64,000 nucleotides of DNA from Anisus vortex (GCA_949126835.1 OX421507.1:30387382-30451381), one strand, 5' to 3'. Positions 1-12,550 are shown, counted from the first letter of the stretch. Translations and numbers: made by a program. The notes: generated by a model from the letters alone, not told the origin.

Positions 1-2438
1 CATAATGTACTCACAGGTCTACAACACTCCCTGACGTCTGCATAATGTACTTACAGGTCTACAACACTCCCTGACGTCTGCATAATGTACTCACAGGTCT
101 ACAACACTCCCTGACGTCTGCATAATGTACTCACAGGTCAACACTCCCTGACGTCTGCATAATGTACTCACAGGTCTACAACACTCCCTGACGTCTGCAT
201 AATGTACTCACAGGTCAACACTCCCTGACGTCTGCATAATGTACTCACAGGTCAACACTCCCTGACGTCTGCATAATGTACTCACAGGTCTACAACACTC
301 CCTGACGTCTGCATAATGTACTCACAGGTCAACACTCCCTTACGTCTGCATAATGTACTCACAGGTCTACAACACTCCCTGACGTCTGCATAATGTACTC
401 ACAGGTCTACAACACTCCCTGACGTCTGCATAATGTACTCACAGGTCAACACTCCCTGACGTCTGCATAATGTACTCACAGGTCAACACTCCCTGACGTC
501 TGCATAATGTACTCACAGGTCTACAACACTCCCTGACGTCTGCATAATGTACTCACAGGTCAACACTCCCTTACGTCTGCATAATGTACTCACAGGTCTA
601 CAACACTCCCTGACGTCTGCATAATGTACTCACAGGTCTACAACACTCCCTTACGTCTGCATAATGTACTCACAGGTCTACAACACTCCCTGACGTCTGC
701 ATAATGTACTCACAGGTCTACAACACTCCCTGACGTCTGCATAATGTACTCACAGGTCTACAACACTCCCTGAAGTCTGCATAATGTACTCACAGGTCTG
801 CAACACTCCCTGACGTCTGCATAATGTACTCACAGGTCTACAACACTCCCTTACGTCTGCATAATGTACTCACAGGTCCACAACACTCCCTGACGTCTGC
901 ATAATGTACTCACAGGTCTACAACACTCCCTGACGTCTGCATAATGTACTCACAGGTCTACAACACTTCCTGACGTCTGCATAATGTACTCACAGGTCTA
1001 CAACACTCCCTGACGTCTGCATAATGTACTCACAGGTCTACAACACTCCCTGACGTCTGCATAATGTACTCACAGGTCTACAACACTTCCTGACGTCTGC
1101 ATAATGTACTCACAGGTCTACAACACTCCCTGACGTCTGCATAATGTACTCACAGGTCTAAAACACTCTCTGACGTCTGCATAATGTACTCACAGGTCTA
1201 CAACACTCCCTGACGTCTGCATAATGTACTCACAGGTCAACACTCCCTGACGTCTGCATAATGTACTCACAGGTCTACAACACTCCCTGACGTCTGCATA
1301 ATGTACTCACAGGTCTACAACACTCCCTGACGTCTGCATAATGTACTCACAGGTCTACAACACTCCCTGACGTCTGCATAATGTACTCACAGGTCTACAA
1401 CACTCCCTGACGTCTGCATAATGTACTCACAGGTCTACAACACTCCCTGACGTCTGCATAATGTACTCACAGGTCAACACTTCCTGACGTCTGCATAATG
1501 TACTCACAGGTCTACAACACTCCCTGACGTCTGCATAATGTACTCACAGGTCTACAACACTCCTTGACGTCTGCATAATGTACTCACAGGTCTACAACAC
1601 TCCTTGACGTCTGCATAATGTACTCACAGGTCTACAACACTCCCTGACGTCTGCATAATGTACTCACAGGTCTACAACACTCCCTGACGTCTGCATAATG
1701 TACTCACAGGTCTACAACACTCCCTGACGTCTGCATAATGTACTCACAGGTTTACAACACTCCCTGACGTCTGCATAATGTACTCACAGGTCTACAACAC
1801 TCCCTGACGTCTGCATAATGTACTCACAGGTCAACACTTCCTGACGTCTGCATAATGTACTCACAGGTCTACAACACTCCCTGACGTCTGCATAATGTAC
1901 TCACAGGTCTACAACACTCCCTGACGTCTGCATAATGTACTCACAGGTCAACACTTCCTGACGTCTGCATAATGTACTCACAGGTCTACAACACTCCCTG
2001 ACGTCTGCATAATGTACTCACAGGTCTACAACACTCCTTGACGTCTGCATAATGTACTCACAGGTCTACAACACTCCTTGACGTCTGCATAATGTACTCA
2101 CAGGTCTACAACACTCCCTGACGTCTGCATAATGTACTCACAGGTCTACAACACTCCTTGACGTCTGCATAATGTACTCACAGGTCTACAACACTCCCTG
2201 ACGTCTGCATAATGTACTCACAGGTCAACACTCCCTGACGTCTGCATAATGTACTCACAGGTCAACACTCCCTGACGTCTGCATAATGTACTCACAGGTC
2301 TACAACACTCCTTGACGTCTGCATAATGTACTCACAGGTCTACAACACTCCCTGACGTCTGCATAATGTACTCACAGGTCAACACTCCCTGACGTCTGCA
2401 TAAGGTACTCACAGGTCTACAACACTCCCTGACGTTCT
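1..2438. repeat. Minisatellite array, 40/37-bp unit
   Basis: About 62 head-to-tail copies of a unit starting CATAATGTACTCACAGG and ending CCCTGACGTCTG. Two length forms alternate irregularly: 40 bp (GGTCTACAACACTCC) and 37 bp (GGTCAACACTCC), differing by one 3-bp indel. Point variants such as CCTTGACG and CTTCCTG recur in blocks, which suggests amplification in multi-unit steps. The array is cut by the window start and ends in a degenerate copy near 2438. No open frame of note runs through it. Confidence 0.98.
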
Positions 2439-2671
2439 GAAGTACAGCGAGGAGATAATTATTATCTCTAGATTACTTCCTTTGTTTTGTGTGTGTGTGT
2501 GAAATGAGGTCACGGCTTGAGAAACAACAATGTGTACAGATTGTCCAGTTATTGGTGTTCGCATTGATTATTTCCTCCTAAGAAATGCCGTGACCAACTA
2601 GGTCAGTGATGTGATAAATCTAACTGGCAATAACAACTTGATTTAGTGACGTGTCTCTAAGAGGACTAATG

Positions 2672-3000
2672 ATAGTGATAAGGGGTTGATCATTTGATAT
2701 TGAGTTGATAAGTTGATAATGTGATATTGAGTTGATCATGTGATATTGCGTTGATCATATGATATTGAGTTGATAAGTTGATCATGTGATATTGATTTGA
2801 TCATGTGATATTGCGTTGATCATATGATATTGAGTTGATCATTTGATATTGATTTGATCATGTGACATTGAGTTGATCGTGTGATATTGAGTTGATCATG
2901 TGATATTGCGTTGATCATATGATATTGAGTTGATCATTTGATATTGATTTGATCATGTGATATTGACTTGATCATTTGATATTGAGTTGATTATGTTAGT
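2672..3000. repeat. 19-bp minisatellite
   Basis: Imperfect tandem copies of GTTGATCATGTGATATTGA, about 17 units, with variants ATCATATGAT, ATCATTTGAT and a shortened GTTGATAA form. Every unit carries the palindrome TGATCA or a one-base derivative. The stretch 2439-2671 between this and the first array is single-copy AT-rich sequence with a short GT run. Confidence 0.93.
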
Positions 3001-3099
3001 TTGAACTCAATTGATTACGTTAAAGGGAGAAACAAGCAAAAGTTTTTTACACCATGAGGCTGTCCTCTCTTTCCTCTCTGTCTTAGTAGTTTTTAAAAT

Positions 3100-3505
3100 C
3101 ACTATCTGCCAAACAGTAACACCAATAGTTAAATCACTAAACCTAGAAACACCAGTGGACAGAATGACAAAGAGTAAAGTAATAATACTACACAAGGCAT
3201 TACATTTTAACTTCGAAATACAACCCAAAAAAAATATATTGCAATGCTCAGATAAACATAAGGACAAAAATACGTTCCTTATCCGTTATGTGAAAACAAA
3301 TGCTTATATAAAGGCCTACTATTTCTTCCCCAATGGCACGGGGAATGGGTTGCTTGAACAAATCAAGAAAAGCAGTAACTAAACATGTTTTAAATCAAAA
3401 TGCAGGATTAGACTAAGACCACTGCTGAGCGTAGGACGCAATAATCTTCTTCATAGATGGAGCGTCTGTAACACACATGTAAGAGAATACAAGATAAGTC
3501 TTCCT
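3100..3505 (+). mobile_element. LINE-A: 3' end of a CR1/jockey-like non-LTR retrotransposon
   Basis: A 5'-truncated copy of the recurrent family called LINE-A here. The frame ending at the stop 3380-3382 encodes the extreme C-terminus of a non-LTR reverse transcriptase: a TPIVKSLNLET segment, then KSKVIILHKAL, then the FFPNGTGNGL block (family form FFPSG.RAWNGLP). No catalytic RT motifs remain. After the stop comes the family's conserved 3' end, GCGTAGGACGCAATAATC through GGAGCGTCTG. The frame is open but too short to act; I read it as a dead fragment. Confidence 0.8.
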
Positions 3506-3947
3506 TGGTATTTTTTATTTTAAAAAAGACAGCTAACTCCTACCTGTTAATTTACAAAATATACAAGATAAAGGTCTGTTCTCTCTCTCGTTATCTCACT
3601 CAATCTCTCATTAACTTACATTAACGAAATAGAAATGCAGAGAATACTAAAAAAAAGATATACAAAGCTTGCGAATAAATCTATAACAGACTCGATGTTG
3701 ACAGCTACAATACGGGATCACAACTGAACATTAAAACAAATATTCCAGATATTTGAACATCTAGCACGAATGACAAAGTAACATTTTTAAAATGTGCCAG
3801 AAAAATCAATAGCCATGTTTTTGATGATGTAATTTGCAATTAACACCCAAGGTCTTTTATGTCACGTTAAATTGTATTCTTTTAATAACCCTTTCAATAA
3901 TTTCTTTATGATATACGCAGTATGGTTTCTATTTTATCTTACAACGC
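3506..3947. other. Unassigned AT-rich sequence
   Basis: Single-copy-looking AT-rich DNA with a short TC-rich stretch near 3580-3610. I see no gene, RNA or repeat I can support. Confidence 0.6.
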
Positions 3948-4072
3948 TCGTCTGTGGTCTGAGTCTTTTCTTGCATTTTGATCAGCGTTTTAAATGATGT
4001 TAGGTTTTGTTCAGGCAACCCATTCCATGTCCGGATGCCACATCGGGAAGAAATATAATTTATATGTATGTT
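3948..4072 (-). mobile_element. LINE-A 3' fragment, inverted
   Basis: Read on the minus strand this gives GTGGCATCCGGACATGG, then GGGTTGCCTGAAC, then AATGCAAGA and a GACTCAGACCAC-like block, in the order found in the other LINE-A copies. It is a short relic missing the terminal stem-loop. Confidence 0.7.
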
Positions 4073-4629
4073 CTTCCATATGGGATGAGAAAAGTGTCGG
4101 TGATTAATGTTTGAAAATATAGAAGAAAAAATATAATATTAATCCCTGCAATGTTTATTCATCTCTAATGTTATTTTTTCTCATGTTTCTGTCATCAATG
4201 ATGTTTTAACGTATATTTATGACAACTTCAAAAGACAATGTTGACACTGGCAATGTTCTAATATCTTTGAACACTTTTAATCATGTGTAGGGGACGGAGG
4301 AGGGGTAGTTGTGTTGGAAGGAGGGAGGAGGGGTAGTTGTGTTGGAAGGAGGGGGGGCGTGTTTAGATGGAATCAGGTTTTTATAGAACTAGCCTGTGAT
4401 CTGGTCTTGAAAGTCAAAGAAACCAATAAATTCCCTCATGTCCAACGCTTTCATCCCTCAAGAAATATTTTTTTAAAATCATTTTCTAAACTTTAAATGA
4501 AAAAAAAAAGAAAGCTGATTTATGGATTGGAATAAATTGAAATATAAAATAAAAGTTTACAATGACGTGAGTTATCGACCTAAAGCTTAACTTGTTCCTA
4601 CAAATTAAATATTATTTTAGCTCATTAGA
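4073..4629. other. Unassigned sequence with a G-rich direct duplication
   Basis: Mostly AT-rich. At about 4286-4358 a 28-bp G-rich segment (core GGAGGGGTAGTTGTGTTGG) is directly duplicated and followed by a seven-G run, giving several G tracts close together that could form a G-quadruplex. No gene is supported. Confidence 0.6.
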
Positions 4630-6440
4630 ATTACTTCTTACAAGGAATGACTCCTTACAGAGAATGACTCCTTAAAAAGAATTATTCCTTACAAGGAATG
4701 ACTCCTTACAAGAATGACTCCTTAAAAAGAATTATTCCTTACAAGGAATGACTCCTTACAAAGAATGACTCCTTAAAAAGAATTATTCCTTACAAGGAAT
4801 GACTCCTTACAAGGAATGACTCCTTACAGAGAATGACTCCTTAAAAAGAATTATTCCTTACAAGGAATGACTCCTTACAGAGAATGACTCCTTAAAAAGA
4901 ATTATTCCTTACAAGGAATGACTCCTTACAGAGAATGACTCCTTAAAAAGAATTATTCCTTACAAGGAATGACTCCTTACAGAGAATGACTCCTTAAAAA
5001 GAATTATTCCTTACAAGGAATGACTCCTTACAGAGAATGACTCCTTAAAAAGAATTATTCCTTACAAGGAATGACTCCTTACAGAGAATGACTCCTTAAA
5101 AAGAATTATTCCTTACAAGAAATGACTCCTTACAGAGAATGACTCCTTAAAAATAATTATTCCTTACAAGGAATGACTCCTTACAGAGAATGACTCCTTA
5201 AAAAGAATTATTCCTTACAAGGAATGACTCCTTACAGAGAATGACTCCTTAAAAAGAATTATTCCTTACAAGGAATGACTCCTTACAGAGAATGACTCCT
5301 TAAAAAGAATTATTCCTTACAAGGAATGACTCCTTACAGAGAATGACTCCTTAAAAAGAATTATTCCTTACAAGGAATGACTCCTTACAGAGAATGACTC
5401 CTTAAAAAGAATTATTCCTTACAAGGAATGACTCCTTACAGAGAATGACTCCTTAAAAAGAATTATTCCTTACAAGGAATGACTCCTTACAGAGAATGAC
5501 TCCTTAAAAAGAATTATTCCTTACAAGGAATGACTCCTTACAGAGAATGACTCCTTAAAAAGAATTATTCCTTACAAGGAATGACTCCTTACAGAGAATG
5601 ACTCCTTAAAAAGAATGACTCCTTACAAAGAATGACTCCTTACATGGAATGACTCCTTACAAAGAATGACTCCTTACCAGGAATGAGTCCTTACAAGGAA
5701 TGACTCCTTACAAAGAATGACTTCTTACAAGGAATGACTCCTTACAAAGCATGGCTCCTTACAAAGCATGGCTCCTTACAAGGAATGACTCCTTACAAAG
5801 AATGACTCCTTACAAAGAATGATTCCTTACAAAGAATGACTCCTTACAAAGAATGACTCCTTAGAATAAATGGCTCCTTAGAATAAATGACTCCTTACAA
5901 AGAATGACTCCTTAGAATAAATGACTCCTTACAAAGAATGACTCCATACAAAGAATGATTCCTTATAAAGAATGACTCCTTCCAAAGAATGACTCCTTAC
6001 AAAGAATGACTCTTTACAAAGAATGACTCCTTAGAATAAATGACTCCTTACAAAGAAGGACTTTTTATAATAAATGACTCCTTACAAAGAATGACTCCTT
6101 ACAAAGAATGACTCCTTAGAATAAATGACTCCTTACAAAGAATGACTCCTTACAAAGAATGACTCTTTAGAATAAATGACTCCTTACAAAGAATGACTCC
6201 TTAGAATAAATGACTCCTTACAAAGAATGACTCCTTAGAATAAATGACTCATTACAAAGAATGACTCCTTAGAATAAATGACTCCTTACAAAGAATGACT
6301 CCTTAGAATAAATGACTCCTTACAAAGAATGACTCCTTAGAATATATCACTCCTTACAAAGAATGACTCCTTACAAAGAATGACTCCTTAGAATATATCA
6401 CTCCTTACAAAGAATGACTCCTTACAAAGAATGACCTCTT
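4630..6440. repeat. 17-bp minisatellite with a 51-bp higher-order form
   Basis: The basic unit is GAATGACTCCTTACAAA (17 bp). From about 4655 to 5610 three diverged monomers (ending ACAGA, AAAAA, and GAATTATTCCTTACAAG) repeat as a fixed 51-bp trimer about 18 times with very little variation. From 5610 to 6440 the array returns to single monomers with a second subtype TAAATGACTCCTTAGAA. The ordered trimer block inside a disordered monomer array is typical of secondary, more recent amplification. Confidence 0.97.
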
Positions 6441-6621
6441 TCTAAGATAACGCTCAGTTGTTTTATTTCCTCTTTACAATGAAGGACTCAAGTTATCGGT
6501 AAATTATGATTGTGTGTCACTTGATTTGCATGAATATTGTAATCTTGAAATAAGTCTCTATCTTGTGTTATAATTATAAAGCGTTTTGTTATTAATACTT
6601 GGCAAAAAAATATATTATATA

Positions 6622-7345
6622 CTAGTGGTTATGCCCGTCAAAATGACGGAGAAACCAATTTGTTTGGTTAAGAGTAAAAGAAAAAAATATTACAATAAAA
6701 ACTGCAGTGAGAAAGTTTCTTTTGGTCTTTAATTTTTGTTCTTGTTTATTGTGTCCGGTCGCCCTGGCACATGCATCAAAATTGTTGCTGTCAAGCTTCT
6801 GGTATTAGAAAGTAATCATGTATAGATTGTCCTTTATAATTCGTATCATTTGATTTATAGATTGTAGAAAGTAGCTTATTATAGGATATTCTCAATAGCG
6901 ACGTGAATCCATTAAATGAGTAAAACATGTATTTGGTTACTGTTACTTAAACTTAAAAGAATAATGCAAACATCTACCTATAATGAAAAAAAAACATGAT
7001 GTGATAGACATTATGTCATACGCTAGTGTTTTTTTAAAGTACAACATTCAAACTTTCTGAGGTAAATTGCTGGTGCATACTTTTTTTTAAGGCGACGCCG
7101 CATTAATAAATAACTGAATGAAAGGAGAATTATTGGCAAAGCCCGATAAGACTTCGCGTTCAACATAGTAAAAGAACAGAAATGGCCATTTGTTGTGTAC
7201 GGTTATATTTATTTGCATTGGTAGATATTTATTTATTTTTTTGTAAAATCAACACAATCCTGATTATAAGTGAGAAAATACAAATTTCTTATGAAGGGCG
7301 TTTCCAATTTATACATTTAATTCTTGCGCCGATTGGTCAAACGGT
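6622..7345 (+). mobile_element. Unclassified interspersed element, family F, copy 1
   Basis: Begins ACTAGTGGTTATGCCCGTCA and ends near a GCGTTTCCAAT ... CCGATTGGTCAAACGGTC segment. The same beginning and end occur in the same order at 54119-55020, so these are two copies of one element. No protein coding is visible. The class is not determined; it could be a non-autonomous element or a LINE relic. Confidence 0.6.
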
Positions 7346-7354
7346 CTAGAGGAC

Positions 7355-7400
7355 AAAAATATATATATATAAATAAATAAATATATATATGTAAACAAAA
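7355..7400. repeat. TA/TAAA microsatellite
   Basis: Low-complexity run of TATATATATA and AATAAATAAATA. Confidence 0.85.
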
Positions 7401-7482
7401 ATATAAACAAACTCACAACAATTATATAATAAATATATTGATACTATATAATATTCCTGGCGAATATTCACAACTGACATGA

Positions 7483-7790
7483 GTAACACCAATAGTTAAA
7501 TCACTAAAACTAGAAATACTAGGAGCAAGAAGGGCAAAGATTAAAGTAATAATAATACATAGGGCTCTAATCTATAATGTTAATATAATATTAAACTAAT
7601 AATAATAGCAACTCTAGTTTAGAAATAAAATACAAAAACCATATGTTACTTTTTTTCCGAGTGGCATCGGGGCATGGAATGGGTTGCCTGAAACTTCCAG
7701 GAAAACCAGTAACTTGAACATAATTTTAAACACTAATACGTATACAAGACTACACTTAAACCACAGATAAGCGTAGGACGCAATACTCTT
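7483..7790 (+). mobile_element. LINE-A 3' fragment
   Basis: Contains the family blocks AACACCAATAGTTAAATCAC, CTAGAAATACTAGG, GAGTGGCATCGGGGCATGG, GGGTTGCCTGAA and GCGTAGGACGCAAT in order. The coding part is broken by stops and indels. The 3' end is cut inside the terminal stem-loop, directly before the next tandem array. Confidence 0.78.
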
Positions 7791-7792
7791 CA

Positions 7793-8000
7793 ATATGTAG
7801 TGTGTTTAAATATGTAGTGTGTTTAAATATGCAGTGTGTTTAAATATGTAGTGTGTTTAAAATGGTGTGTGTTTAAATATGGTGTGTGTTTAAATATGTG
7901 GTGCGTTTAAATATGTAGTTTGGTGTGTTTAAATATGTAGTGTGTTTAAATGTGCAGTGTGTTTAAATGTGTATTTCGTTTAAATATGTAGTGTGTATTC
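7793..8000. repeat. 17-bp minisatellite
   Basis: About 12 copies of GTAGTGTGTTTAAATAT with length variants. It begins flush with the truncated end of the preceding LINE-A copy. The following 8001-8305 is unassigned AT-rich sequence. Confidence 0.92.
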
Positions 8001-8305
8001 ATGAAAAGAAAGACATTTTTTATTGTCAGTACATGTAACCTTTTTTTGTCATTAAAATTTGGAATAAGAAAGCAACCCAGAAAAAATAATATTCTATTAT
8101 TTTCCTATGATTTAAGACTCATTAGAATATATATTATATGTATAGAAAGTATTTCTGGAAAGTACCCGTATGTAACAATTGTAAAATTACGTCTGAAAAA
8201 AGGGGGAAAAAACTCTCGCCGAAAATAGAATAATGTTGTTCTCTAGAGAGAAAAAGACAAATACATTTAGAGGTGGACAGCTGAACAGATGTTGATACAT
8301 AAGGG

Positions 8306-9534
8306 AATGACATAGGGAACTGGACATTGTTCATAGGGAACTGGACATTGTTCATAGGGAACTGGACATTGTTCATAGGGAACTGAACATTGTTCATAGG
8401 GAACTGGACATTGTTCATAGGGAACTGGACATTGTTCATAGGGAACTGGACATTGTTAATAGGGAAATGGACATTGTTCATAGGGAACTGGACATTGTTC
8501 ATAGGGAACTGGACATTGTTCATAGGGAACTGAACAGTGTTCATAGAGAACTGGACATTGTTCATAGGGAACTGGACATTGTTCATAGAGAACTGGACAT
8601 TGTTCATAGGGAACTGGACATTGTTCATAGGGAACTGGACATTGTTCATAGGGAACTGAACAGTGTTCATAGAGAACTGGACATTGTTCATAGGGAACTG
8701 GACATTGTTCATAGGGAACTGGACATTGTTCATAGGGAACTGGACATTGTTCATAGGGAACTGGACATTGTTCATAGGGAACTGGACATTGTTCATAGGG
8801 AACTGAACATTGTTCATAGGGAACTGGCCATTGTTCATAGGGAACTGGACATTGTTCATAGGGAACTGGACATTGTTCATAGGGAACTGGACATTGTTCA
8901 TAGGGAACTGAACAGTGTTCATAGGGAACTGGACATTGTTCATAGGGAACTGAACAGTGTTCATAGAGAACTGGACATTGTTCATAGGGAACTGGACATT
9001 GTTCATAGGGAACTGGACATTGTTCATAGGGAACTGGACATTGTTTATGGGGAACTGGACATTGTTCATAGGGAACTGGACATTGTTCATAGGGAACTGG
9101 ACATTGTTCATAGGGAACTGGACATTGTTTATAAGGAACTGGACATTGTTTATAGGGAACTGTACATTGTTCATAAGGAACTGGACATTGTTCATAGGGA
9201 ACTGGACATTGTTCATAGGGAACTGGACATTGTTCATAGGGAACTGGACATTGTTCATAGGGAACTGGACATTGTTCATAGGGAACTGTACATTGTTCAT
9301 AGGGAACTGTACATTGTTCATAGGGAACTGGACATTGTTCATAGGGAACTGGACATTGTTCATAGGGAACTAGACATTGTTCATAGGGAACTGGACATTG
9401 TTCATAGGGAGCTGGACATTGTTCATAGGGAACTGGACATTGTTCATATGGAACTGGACATTGTTCATAGGGAGCTGGACATTGTTCATAGGGAACTGGA
9501 CATTGTTCATAGGGAGCTGGACATTGTTCATAGA
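8306..9534. repeat. 21-bp minisatellite, open on both strands
   Basis: About 58 copies of a 21-bp unit (core TTGTTCATAGGGAACTGGAC). The unit length is seven codons and several frames lack stops, so long open frames run on both strands. The plus strand repeats the heptad DIVHREL; the minus strand repeats MNNVQFP in a 409-codon frame over 8134-9363 that continues about 60 codons beyond the array. Differences between copies are scattered over codon positions and often change the residue in both strands' frames. I treat the frames as artefacts. Confidence 0.97.
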
Positions 9535-9667
9535 CCGGTCAGTGGATTGTGTAAGTCCATGCTTTAAGTGTTCTAGGCTGTGACGATTCTACTAGAGAGT
9601 AGGACGGACATAGAGATCAGAAGGAAAAAAAGAGATAATGAGAGTTGTAAGTGAACAAACAACTTTA

Positions 9668-10556
9668 AACTATGTACAATCTGTTTAGTATTGAATGATA
9701 CAATCTGTTTAGTATTGAATGATAAAATCTGTTTAGTATTGAATGATAAAATCTGTTTAGTATTGAATGATACAATCTGTTTAGTATTGAACGATACAAT
9801 CTGTTTAGTATTGAATGATACAATCTGTTTAGTATTGAATGATACAATATGTTTAGTATTGAATGATACAATATGTTTAGTATTGAATGATACAATCTGT
9901 TTAGTATTGAATGATACAATCTGTTTAGTATTGAATGATACAATCTGTTTAGTATTGAATGATACAATCTGTTTAGTATTGAATGATACAATCTGTTTAG
10001 TATTGAATGATACAATATGTTTAGTATTGAATGATACAATCTGTTTAGTATTGAATGATACAATATGTTTAGTATTGAATGATACAATCTGTTTAGTATT
10101 GAATGATACAATCTGTTTAGTATTGAATGATACAATCTGTTTAGTATTGAATGATACAATCTGTTTAGTATTGAATGATACAATATGTTTAGTATTGAAT
10201 GATACAATATGTTTAGTATTGAATGATACAATATGTTTAGTATTGAATGATACAATATGTTTAGTATTGAATGATACAATCTGTTTAGTATTGAATGATA
10301 CAATATGTTTAGTATTGAATGATACAATCTGTTTAGTATTGAATGATACAATCTGTTTAGTATTGAATGATACAATCTGTTTAGTATTGAATGATACAAT
10401 CTGTTTAGTATTGAATGATACAATCTGTTTAGTATTGAATGATACAATATGTTTAGTATTGAATGATACAATATGTTTACTATTGAATGATACAATCTGT
10501 TTAGTATTGAATGATATAATCTGTATAATATTTAATGATACAATCTGTTTAGCGAA
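9668..10556. repeat. 24-bp minisatellite, open on both strands
   Basis: About 37 copies of a 24-bp unit (core CTGTTTAGTATTGAATGATA). The main variation is a C/A change giving CAATCTG or CAATATG. Eight codons per unit without stops gives open frames on plus (NDTICLVL) and minus (LYHSILNR). Units are otherwise nearly identical, which indicates recent amplification or homogenisation. Confidence 0.97.
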
Positions 10557-10572
10557 AGATAATTCGATATTG

Positions 10573-10690
10573 TGTTGTGTTTGTGTGTTCTGTTAGTTTG
10601 TGTTTGTGTGTTCTGTTAGTTTGTGTTTGTGTGTTCTGTTAGTTTGTGTTTGTGTGTTCTGTTAGTTTGTGTTTGTGTGTGTTTGTATAT
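10573..10690. repeat. 23-bp GT-rich minisatellite
   Basis: Five copies of a unit with core TTTGTGTGTTCTGTTAGTTT. Confidence 0.93.
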
Positions 10691-11737
10691 TCCCTGGTAG
10701 AACTAAGTTGACACGTGCCCGTGATCAACCATTTCGGTTAACATTCACAGCAACCAACAATAACAATCACCAACAATCACCAACAATACATCATACAACC
10801 CCACTGTCCCCAGTTGTGCCACCTTGTTCAATGCGCCTCGAGCATGATGGTAAGAAATACAATGTTTCCCAAACGATGTAACTTACAGAGAATAAATAAA
10901 ACTTAATCTTATAGATTACAGATGCTCCTTCAATAAAGTAGAATAAATAAACGTGTTGTGTTACTAATAATGTTGTCAAAAACTATAACATGATTGTGTT
11001 GACGGTAAGGTGTTATATGTGTACAGCATGTTATAATAGTTTTTATACTGTATTTGGAATCGTCTCGATAATTCATTTACAGTTATTTATTTAGATTTAA
11101 TTTTGGCGTTGAAATTATTTCAGTACAATTGTATAGATTTATAGATAGGTTTATATTACGACGTAATAACACCAATGTGTTTTATCGTAGTCTCTACTAC
11201 ACATTTTCTTTTTCCTTCTGAAAACTTCGGGGAAAATCCATTCTTCACTTTCTGCGCCAAATTCTATATAAGTCACACAGAAGTTTAGTTAGAGTTTTGT
11301 TATCAATATAGAATCTACTAATTATTGACCAGTGAAGTAAATTGTTATTATTGTGCCTAAGTTCACACATTAAATTCTTCTTTAAACTTGTACTGAGTAG
11401 CTTGAGTGTATCATTTCATTTCATAGATAACCAGACACTAGACAGACCACAGAAGAGCCGGCTTTGTAAAACAGGCAAAGAGAATATGTTGTTAAATAAA
11501 ATAAACACATTGACCTGACAGTTTAATTGAGCACTTACCTTTTATTAAAATAATAGGCTCTTCCTGTTTCGACATAACGAGTTTATTAGAATTAGTCCAA
11601 TGGAATTAACACTCAAAGAATAAACACTTCCACTTAACTTGTTACATCTAAATGTGCTCAGAATTCACCACAGTAAAACACAACACTGGAATTTTTAAAA
11701 CTCAGTTTCTAACACTTTTTGTTTGAATATAAATAAA
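10691..11737. other. Unassigned sequence; possible promoter-like TATA box
   Basis: Non-repetitive apart from a short CAACAATCAC repetition near 10755-10790. A TATA-like CTATATAAG occurs near 11263-11272, but nothing downstream forms a supported coding start, so a promoter is only a guess. No gene is supported. Confidence 0.5.
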
Positions 11738-11893
11738 ATTATTCCAACTAGGTAGTTATTCCAACTAGGTAGTTATTCCAACTAGGTAGTTATTCCAACT
11801 AGGTAGTTATTCCAACTAGGTAGTTATTCCAACTAGGTAGTTATTCCAACTAGGTAGTTATAACAACTAGGTAGTTATTCCAACTAGGTAGTT
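11738..11893. repeat. 17-bp minisatellite
   Basis: Nine near-perfect copies of TTATTCCAACTAGGTAG; one copy carries TATAACAAC. Confidence 0.97.
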
Positions 11894-12124
11894 CGTTTTT
11901 ATCTGAACTGAACTAAATAAAAAACATCTTTAAGCAATGAAATAAAGCGAGCGATTGATTCACAAGTTGGCGGTAAAGTAGCAGACGACGTGGGGGAGAA
12001 CTCCAGCTGTGCTGGGGGACATAATAATGTGAAGAGTGCAGGAATATTATCTATGTCACGTGTCAACTGGACATTTGCGTTCATTATGAAAAAGTCGTCA
12101 TGTATGGTAGTTGTTGGAATGAAT

Positions 12125-12550
12125 AAAAGTGTTTGTTATACCTCCAGAAAGTGTTTGTTTTACCTCCAGAAAGTGTTTGTTATACCGCCAGAAAATGTTT
12201 GTTGTACCTCCAGAAAGTGTTTGTTATACCGCCAGAAAATGTTTGTTGTACCTCCAGAAAGTGTTTGTTATACCGCCAGAAAATGTTTGTTATACCGCCA
12301 GAAAATGTTTGTTGTACCTCCAGAAAGTGTTTGTTATACCGCCAGAAAATGTTTGTTGTACCTCCAGAAAGTGTTTGTTATACCGCCAGAAAATGTTTGT
12401 TATACCGCCAGAAAATGTTTGTTATACCTCCAGAAAGTGTTTGTTATACCTCCAGAAAGTGTATGTTATACCGCCAGAAAGTGTTTGTTATACCTCCAGA
12501 AAGTGTTTGTTATACCGCCAGAAAGTGTTTGTTATACCGCCAAAAAGTTG
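12125..12550. repeat. 22-bp minisatellite
   Basis: About 19 copies of a 22-bp unit (core TTTGTTATACCGCCAGAAA) with CCTCCAG/CCGCCAG and TTATACC/TTGTACC variants. Because 22 is not a multiple of three and the unit lacks plus-strand stops, all three plus frames are open. That is strong evidence that none is a real gene. Confidence 0.97.

Noticed and set aside
8001..8228. 75-codon plus frame
   Set aside because: It is AT-rich with no motif, and overlaps the tail of the equally doubtful minus frame.
8134..9567. Long open frames on both strands of the 21-bp array as protein genes
   Set aside because: Several overlapping frames are open at once because the unit is 21 bp and stop-free; there is no start context, splice site or codon-position bias that I can see.
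9665..10596. Open frames of 276 and 301 codons in the 24-bp array
   Set aside because: Same cause: an eight-codon stop-free unit open on both strands.
11263..11272. TATA-box promoter
   Set aside because: The motif is present, but no coding start, exon or transcript evidence follows in an AT-rich region where TATA-like words are common.
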